Below, in pieces: positions 32,097 to 36,268 of a stretch of DNA of 36,268 nt. The DNA comes from Nitrospirota bacterium (GTDB taxonomy: Bacteria > Nitrospirota > JACRHJ01). The position numbers and the translations under genes were made by a program. The notes below the pieces were generated by a model. That model was not told the origin of the DNA. It saw only the letters and a list, made by a program, of their open reading frames with translations, and made no database searches. Position 1 is the stretch's first letter; each line of letters starts with the position of its first letter. The DNA lies in NCBI GenBank assembly GCA_021789495.1, contig JAJYJM010000019.1, positions 1-36,268 on the forward strand. The letters are read 5' to 3'.

Positions 32097-32526
32097 CGGT
32101 CTTCTTCTGGGGCGCCGGTTGACCGGCTTCGGAGGGGGCCGGTTGACCGGCTTCGGACGGGGCTGTCGTGGCCTTGCTTTCTGCGCCGCCTCCGGGGAAA
32201 CTCGCCTTATTTCTCTGAGCCTGTCCGGGCGGGCTGACCGGCTCCTGGTCGGCAAGCTTCGCGTAATCCTCTTCCGTCTCTATGGTATTCTGGACGGGCG
32301 ATGGCGAAGACGCATTGAAATCCACCTGCCTTAAGAGGTCTTCCTTTATTCTCTCGGCGCCGACCTCGGTCTCTATCTGGTTTTTGAATTCGTTCATGGA
32401 CCTCTTGAACTCGTTCATTGCCCTGCCGAGGGATTTTGCCAGTTCCGGCAGCCTTTTCGGCCCGAAAACCAAGAGCGCGACAATAAAAATCAGCAGAAAT
32501 TCGCTTGAATAGCCAAACCCGGGCAT
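32089..32526 (-). CDS. tatB: Sec-independent translocase TatA/TatB-family protein
   Basis: A 145-residue single-span Tat component. N-terminal helix SSEFLLIFIVALLVFGPKRLPELAKSLGRAMNEFKRSMNEF: a Glu near residue 9 and the GPKRLPE hinge favour TatB, while the FG dipeptide is shared with TatA. An amphipathic helix to about residue 70 is followed by a disordered Ser/Pro/Gln tail. The tail ends in two tandem SEAGQPAP units made by two copies of the palindromic repeat. It precedes and overlaps tatC. A promoter and a GGAG ribosome site lie upstream. The TatA versus TatB assignment is not certain. Confidence 0.9.
   Translation of the reverse strand: MPGFGYSSEFLLIFIVALLVFGPKRLPELAKSLGRAMNEFKRSMNEFKNQIETEVGAERIKEDLLRQVDFNASSPSPVQNTIETEEDYAKLADQEPVSPPGQAQRNKASFPGGGAESKATTAPSEAGQPAPSEAGQPAPQKKTDA
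32114..32157 (-). repeat. Two tandem coding palindromic repeats in the tatB tail
   Basis: Two 24-base units spaced exactly one unit apart, each with the sense core TCCGAAGCCGGTCAACCGGC (32133-32114 and 32157-32138). Each is read as S-E-A-G-Q-P-A-P. The identical centre (CA) suggests local duplication of one copy. Confidence 0.9.
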
Positions 32527-32571
32527 AACCGCTCCATTTAAATCGTTACCTTTTTGTCACACAGACTAAAA

Positions 32572-32600
32572 ATTTTATAAAATTTAAAGGGTTAAGTCAA
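32572..32600 (-). promoter_or_regulatory. Promoter of tatB-tatC
   Basis: Minus strand TTGACT (32600-32595), 17 bases, TAAAAT (32577-32572) in the AT-rich gap after batC. Confidence 0.7.
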
Positions 32601-32614
32601 GAAAATAAGAGCTT

Positions 32615-33394
32615 TTACCAGTCTTTCTCGATATACGGCGCTCCCGACTTCTGCGGCATCACGTTTGGAACGGGTGCGCCGATGCTCCTCAGTATCTGCG
32701 CTATCTGCGCCTCGCGCCGGCTCAAGGGATCTTCCTTTTTGCCGGGCTGGAAGTAATTACGCAGGCTCTTCTCCTCCGCGCTCTGGCGGGCAAGCATACG
32801 GTCTACGTCGGATTGGGAAAGACCTTCTCCCTGCCCCTGTCCGGGCTGGTTATTTTTGGCCGTGTTCCCGGCATTGCCGGAGGAGCCGCCCTTCTTATTA
32901 TTGCCCTTGCCGCCCTTTTTCTGGTCGCTCTGCCGTCCCTGTCCGCCGCCGCTTTTTTCCCGGAGGCCGTTCTCGGTCTTTTTCTCCTCTTTTATCCTCG
33001 CCAGCGTCACCTTTATGTTGTGCTCCGTGTCCGCGTCCTTCCTTAAGGCGTACGCCTTTTGGTAGGCCGAGAGCGCCTTGTCGTAATCCCCCGTCCTGTA
33101 GAGCGCGTCCCCAAGGTTATACCACGCCTGGGGCATATAGGGCTTAAGCCTCGCCGCCTCTGAATACTCCCGCGCGGCCTGGTCGAACTGTCCTTTTTTA
33201 TACAGCGCGTCGCCGAGGTTTATATGCGCCTGCGGTTTGCCGGAGTTGTCCTTCGCCGCCGTGGAAAAATCCTTTTTAGCTTCGTCGTATCTCCCCGCGC
33301 TATAGGCCGACATGCCCTTCTCGTTCGGCGTCACAAATGGCGAGAACGCGGTCAATACCGGGAGGAGCAAAAGTATAAAAACAAGCCTTTTCAT
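32615..33394 (-). CDS. batC: BatC-like TPR protein
   Basis: A 259-residue envelope protein. Signal-like N-terminus MKRLVFILLLLPVLTAFSPF. Three TPR units (about 25-125): GMSAYSAGRYDEAKKDFSTAA, AHINLGDALYKKGQFDQAAREYSEA and AWYNLGDALYRTGDYDKALSAY. A low-complexity Gly/Asn/Lys/Gln region (about 145-200) is followed by a conserved end with DVDRMLARQSAEEKSLRNYF. The ATG at 33394 forms an ATGA overlap with batB. The frame upstream of it is batB antiframe. This is the BatC position of the Bacteroides-aerotolerance-type group. The molecular role is unknown; TPRs imply protein binding near the inner membrane. Confidence 0.87.
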   Translation of the reverse strand: MKRLVFILLLLPVLTAFSPFVTPNEKGMSAYSAGRYDEAKKDFSTAAKDNSGKPQAHINLGDALYKKGQFDQAAREYSEAARLKPYMPQAWYNLGDALYRTGDYDKALSAYQKAYALRKDADTEHNIKVTLARIKEEKKTENGLREKSGGGQGRQSDQKKGGKGNNKKGGSSGNAGNTAKNNQPGQGQGEGLSQSDVDRMLARQSAEEKSLRNYFQPGKKEDPLSRREAQIAQILRSIGAPVPNVMPQKSGAPYIEKDW

Positions 33395-34389
33395 ATTATC
33401 ATCGCCGCTATAAGCGCGAGCGCGGACGCAAGGGCAAACCACGGCCCGTATTCCTCCGCGCCGGCGAACTTTTCCTTTGATTTCCTCGCGGCTTTGGGCG
33501 AAAGCACCCTTGCCAGACTGCCCGCCGCGCCCGTGTCCTGCGAGTAAAAATACCGCCCGCCGCCCGCCTCTGCGATAGTTTTCAGCGCCCCCTCGCGCAG
33601 CGACGAGACGACAACCTGTCTGAACCTGTCCTTTTTGTATTTCGGCTGCCCGAAGAAGTCAATCCCTTCCGGTATTCGCCCGCCGCGGGCCGTCCCGACG
33701 CCGACGGTATAGACCTTAAGCCCCGCCGACGCCGCATCCTTTGCCGCGACCGCGGGATCGGGCCCGTAGGTGTTCTCTCCGTCCGTTATCACCACTATCG
33801 CGCGCGGCAGGCCGGATTTTCTAAATTTCGTCGCGGCGGTGATGAGCGCGGCGCCTATCGCCGTCCCCGGGAGGTCCTGCTTCGTTACGTCCGCATCCGA
33901 GAGGAAATCGAGGTATGTTGCATGGTCAAGTGTCGGCGGACAGCTTATGATGGAATCGCCTGAGAAGAGCACAAGCCCGAACCTGTCCCCCGGAGCGTCG
34001 TCCACGAGCTTCTTTATAAACTCCTTCGCGGCGGAGAGCCTGTCGCCGGTAGACCGGCTTCGGGCTCCGCCGTCAGGCACAAGCATGCTGTCGGAGATGT
34101 CGAGCGCGACGATTACGTCCATCGAGACGGGGACTTCCTGCGCGCCTGCGGGCGGCCCCAGTGGCCGGACAAGCGCCGTTACGGCAAGGATTGCAGAGAC
34201 CATAATCAGAATCGACCCTGCCGCAAATTTCCGCGAGCCTTTCCCAAGGCCCAGCCGCGCCATCATCTCAGGCGATGAAAACGCGAGCCGGGCCTGCCTC
34301 ATTCTCCGCGCGGAATATACGAATACCATCCCCAGCGCCGCCACGGGAACAATAAGCCAGAAAAATCCCGGGTATCCGAACGCGCTTAT
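33391..34389 (-). CDS. batB: BatB-like VWA-domain membrane protein, probable AUA start
   Basis: A 332-residue von Willebrand factor A protein. N-terminal membrane segment FGYPGFFWLIVPVAALGMVFVYSARR, a second helix about 58-75, the VWA domain with MIDAS DISDS (Asp97, Ser99, Ser101), VVITDGENTYG, and a C-terminal helix. The only standard start is a GTG at 34344, which would cut the first helix in half and has no ribosome site. An ATA at 34389-34387 has AGGAGG eight bases upstream and overlaps the batA TAA as ATAA, mirroring the ATGA overlap with batC. I therefore use it. The MIDAS loop carries a palindromic-repeat insertion (ARSRSTG, about 109-115). Confidence 0.85.
   Translation of the reverse strand: MSAFGYPGFFWLIVPVAALGMVFVYSARRMRQARLAFSSPEMMARLGLGKGSRKFAAGSILIMVSAILAVTALVRPLGPPAGAQEVPVSMDVIVALDISDSMLVPDGGARSRSTGDRLSAAKEFIKKLVDDAPGDRFGLVLFSGDSIISCPPTLDHATYLDFLSDADVTKQDLPGTAIGAALITAATKFRKSGLPRAIVVITDGENTYGPDPAVAAKDAASAGLKVYTVGVGTARGGRIPEGIDFFGQPKYKKDRFRQVVVSSLREGALKTIAEAGGGRYFYSQDTGAAGSLARVLSPKAARKSKEKFAGAEEYGPWFALASALALIAAMII
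34045..34063 (-). repeat. Coding palindromic repeat, copy in batB
   Basis: Sense strand CCGAAGCCGGTCTACCGGC, read in the R-S-R-S-T-G frame. It inserts about six residues between the MIDAS DxSxS strand and the DRLSAAKE helix, which other Bat proteins join directly. Confidence 0.85.
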
Positions 34390-35372
34390 GATAGCCGCCT
34401 CCTCGCTGCGAATAACGCCCCGCCCAGGAGAAGCAGCGCCAGGCCCACTCCGGCAGGATACGGGAACAATTCGCGATAGCCTCTTATTTTCTCCACCGTA
34501 AGCTCTTTTTTCTTCATGTGCGAGATCGCTTCGTATATGTCTTCGAGCGCCTTGTTGTCCGTCGCCTGGAAGGCCTTCCCGCCGGTTATAGCGGCCATTT
34601 CTTTAAGCGTATTCATGTCCACCTTCGCAAGCAGTATGTGCCCGAACTGATCCTGGAGGTAGAACTTCTGCCCAAGCGGGCCGTATGCGGGCACGGGTGC
34701 GCCTCCGGGCGTGCCGATGCCTATGGCGTAAATCTTTATGCCCTCTTTGGCCGCCGCGCGGGCCGCGGTAATCGGGTCCACGGCGCCCGCGTTGTTCTCG
34801 CCGTCCGTTAAAAGGACGATGACCTTCGATGCGGATTCTCCCTTGAACTTGTTTATGCAGTTTATTACCGCGTCCCCGATGGCCGTGCCGTCAATCTGGA
34901 CGGAGCCTACGTCGAGCTGGTCGAGCAGGCTTACAAGGATATTGCCGTCGGACGTAAGCGGGCACTGAGTGAACGACCGTCCGGCGAAGGCCACGAGCGC
35001 CATCCGGCCCTGGTCGAAGCCCTTTATGAATCTCTTCAGCATAGCCTTCGCCGCCTCGATGCGGTCGGGCTTCAAGTCCTCGGCCCGCATACTCCCGGAG
35101 AGGTCTATCGCAAGCGCGACATCGACTCCGACAATCTTTTTTTTCTGCACCCCCTGGGCCAATCTGGGGCGCGCGGCGGCAACTGTAAAGCAGACAAACG
35201 CGAGGGAGAGAAGAAGCGGCGAAAGCCATAAGAACCTTGCGCGCGGAATCGATTTCGCGAGAGATATGCCGGGGAACGGAACCGAAACCCCTTTTTTGCG
35301 GACGGAAATGTAAAAAAGAATCGGCGCGAGGGCCGAAAGCCACAGGATGGCCGGGTGCAGAAACAGGCCCAT
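34386..35372 (-). CDS. batA: BatA-like VWA-domain membrane protein
   Basis: A 328-residue protein. Membrane helices lie at about 8-23 (AILWLSALAPILFYIS) and 49-66. The VWA domain has the complete MIDAS DLSGS (Asp90, Ser92, Ser94), then FAGRSFTQCPLTSD, DGTAIGDAVINCINKF and VIVLLTDGENNAG. A C-terminal helix near 305-322 precedes an RRR stop-transfer. The ATG at 35372 is preceded by GAGGAGG and overlaps the DUF58 stop by one base (TGATG). The longer upstream frame is the DUF58 antiframe. The group DUF58-BatA-BatB-BatC usually follows a MoxR ATPase, which would lie just beyond the window. Confidence 0.93.
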   Translation of the reverse strand: MGLFLHPAILWLSALAPILFYISVRKKGVSVPFPGISLAKSIPRARFLWLSPLLLSLAFVCFTVAAARPRLAQGVQKKKIVGVDVALAIDLSGSMRAEDLKPDRIEAAKAMLKRFIKGFDQGRMALVAFAGRSFTQCPLTSDGNILVSLLDQLDVGSVQIDGTAIGDAVINCINKFKGESASKVIVLLTDGENNAGAVDPITAARAAAKEGIKIYAIGIGTPGGAPVPAYGPLGQKFYLQDQFGHILLAKVDMNTLKEMAAITGGKAFQATDNKALEDIYEAISHMKKKELTVEKIRGYRELFPYPAGVGLALLLLGGALFAARRRLS

Positions 35373-36268
35373 CAGCGCCTCCTCGCCTGCCTGTGAAAAT
35401 ATCCCGCGAGCGGCGTTATGGGAGAACTCCCCGTAGAGAGCCATACAGGCTCGGCACGGAGCGAATTAAAGAGCGCGGAGCGGTTCTTTTCGGCGGAATC
35501 CCGCCAGTCCTTGAATGCCCTGATAAACGCAGGCGATGAGAAATCCGCGAGTATACGCTCGCCGGTTTCCGGGTCCATCAATTCCGCCATCGTGCCCCAT
35601 CCAGAAGCCGGGCCGCCGGCCTCCCGCCTGTCCGTAGGCACAACCGGCACGAACTCGTGCCTCCTTGACAGCGCCTTCAGAAGGACGGACGCGCCTCCGT
35701 CCGCAGCCGGCAGACCGGCCTCGAGGAAGTCCGAAACCCAGAAGAGCGTCGAGCGGGTCTTGAGCGAGCGCATCAGGGCCTGCGCCGGAACGGTAAAATC
35801 CGTTTTCTTCCCCCGTGGTTGGACGGTCGATAGCGCGGCCAGAAGCCCCAGGACGTGTCTTCTGCCCCTTTTCGGCGGGATAAAAAGCTCCACCCTGTCC
35901 GTATACGCAATAAGCCCGGCCCTGTCCCCGCCCTGCACTGCCAGGAGCGCGGCGGCTGCCGCGAACTCCACCGCAAGCTCGCGCTTGGTCTGGGTCGTCG
36001 TGCCGAAGTCCATCGAGGCTGAGAGGTCCACCGCGAGCATGACGGTCAGGTCCCTCTCCTCGACGAAGGTCTTCACGTGGGGATAGCCCGTCCTGGCCGT
36101 GACGTTCCAGTCTATCGCCCGGACGTCGTCGCCGGGGACGTATTCGCGCACCTCGGTGAACTCGATCCCCCGGCCCTTGAACGTGGAGAGGTATCCGCCG
36201 CTAAGCGCGCCCTCGACCAGCCGGGATGTTTTTATCTCCAGCCGCTTTATTTTCCGGAGTATCTCGTA
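35372..36268 (-). CDS. DUF58 protein, N-terminus cut by window edge
   Basis: The frame runs to the window edge (first visible codons YEILRKIKRLEIKTSRLVEG), so only about 10-15 N-terminal residues are missing. The conserved DUF58 block is intact: STFKGRGIEFTEVREYVPGDDVRAIDWNVTARTG, then VEERDLTVMLAVDLSASMDFG, a VWA-like metal site. It is probably cytoplasmic, working with MoxR ATPases and the Bat proteins in protein or cofactor maturation, which is known only loosely. Two surface-loop insertions, EAGLPAADGG and EAGGPASGWG, coincide with a good and a degenerate copy of the palindromic repeat. First visible gene of the DUF58-bat operon. Confidence 0.92.
   Translation of the reverse strand, partial: YEILRKIKRLEIKTSRLVEGALSGGYLSTFKGRGIEFTEVREYVPGDDVRAIDWNVTARTGYPHVKTFVEERDLTVMLAVDLSASMDFGTTTQTKRELAVEFAAAAALLAVQGGDRAGLIAYTDRVELFIPPKRGRRHVLGLLAALSTVQPRGKKTDFTVPAQALMRSLKTRSTLFWVSDFLEAGLPAADGGASVLLKALSRRHEFVPVVPTDRREAGGPASGWGTMAELMDPETGERILADFSSPAFIRAFKDWRDSAEKNRSALFNSLRAEPVWLSTGSSPITPLAGYFHRQARRR
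35607..35623 (-). repeat. Degenerate coding palindromic repeat in the DUF58 gene
   Basis: Sense strand GAGGCCGGCGGCCCGGC, read as E-A-G-G-P-A. It departs from the consensus in the palindrome centre but keeps frame, orientation and a loop position. Confidence 0.45.
35706..35723 (-). repeat. Coding palindromic repeat, copy in the DUF58 gene
   Basis: Sense strand CGAGGCCGGTCTGCCGGC, read as E-A-G-L-P-A, just after the FWVSDFL strand, where related proteins have a short loop. Confidence 0.75.

Noticed and set aside
32228-32252. GAGCCGGTCAGCCCG in the tatB tail, upstream of the tandem copies
   Set aside because: Left arm only; it could be a decayed copy but the evidence is too weak to list.
31290-32255. 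321-residue TatC with an Arg/Pro-rich N-terminus
   Set aside because: That part is tatB read in another frame; TatC proteins start just before LAHLEELRRRL.
31177-32334. Long plus-strand ORF opposite tatC and tatB
   Set aside because: Shadow of the Tat genes; no family features and no ribosome site.
1-36268. CRISPR array, prophage, transposase or integrase
   Set aside because: No regularly spaced direct repeats, cas genes, tyrosine/serine recombinases or IS ends seen; the dispersed repeats are short palindromes without spacers.

Overview
The window comes from a diderm (Gram-negative) bacterium. Evidence: an OmpA-type barrel, an outer-membrane porin, a lipoprotein CpoB/YbgF of the Tol-Pal system, sugar transferases of the heptosyltransferase type, Tat export genes and a meso-diaminopimelate/lysine pathway. 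By eye the GC content is in the mid to high 50s, with frequent ATA (Ile) and AGG (Arg) codons. Gene content and order (dprA-smg-topA, DUF58-batA-batB-batC, tdh-kbl) fit an uncultured Desulfobacterota- or Nitrospirota-like lineage. That placement is inference; no rRNA or marker tree is available here.

Layout. Bases 1-4.5 kb (minus) hold a lysine/peptidoglycan-precursor operon: lysA, a TPR protein, dapF, dapA and dapB, the last cut by the window edge. A three-gene glycosyltransferase operon (GT9, GT4, GT2; 4.6-7.6 kb, minus) follows. Divergent from it are a secreted beta-propeller protein, a 57-residue small ORF and the threonine-degradation pair tdh-kbl (7.7-11.8 kb, plus). Next are an aspartase/fumarase-superfamily lyase and a lipoprotein (minus), mscL and a double-OmpA-domain protein (plus), and a 1177-residue AsmA-like DUF748 protein (minus). 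A response-regulator remnant, a cold-shock gene with a long leader, acs, topA, smg, dprA, a LysM protein and cpoB (19.8-28.6 kb, minus) form the central block. The right end (minus) holds two small unknown genes, a porin under a Moco-like riboswitch, tatC and tatB, and the batC-batB-batA-DUF58 group running off the window.

Two things stand out. First, a short palindromic element, sense consensus CCGAAGCCGGTCNACCGGC, lies in frame inside at least seven unrelated genes (lysA, GT2, the propeller gene, the porin, tatB twice in tandem, batB, DUF58). It is always in the sense orientation and encodes EAGxPA in one frame or RSRSTG in another, at loops and linkers. This looks like a coding palindromic repeat family comparable in principle to the Rickettsia palindromic elements. 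Second, the porin has a consensus sigma70 promoter, a structured leader whose conserved core resembles the molybdenum-cofactor riboswitch, and an intrinsic terminator before its ribosome-binding site. This suggests an outer-membrane oxyanion (molybdate/tungstate) channel controlled by cofactor level. Also notable are a probable AUA start codon in batB, a zinc ribbon on MscL, matched cysteine pairs in the two OmpA domains, and several intergenic palindrome repeats.
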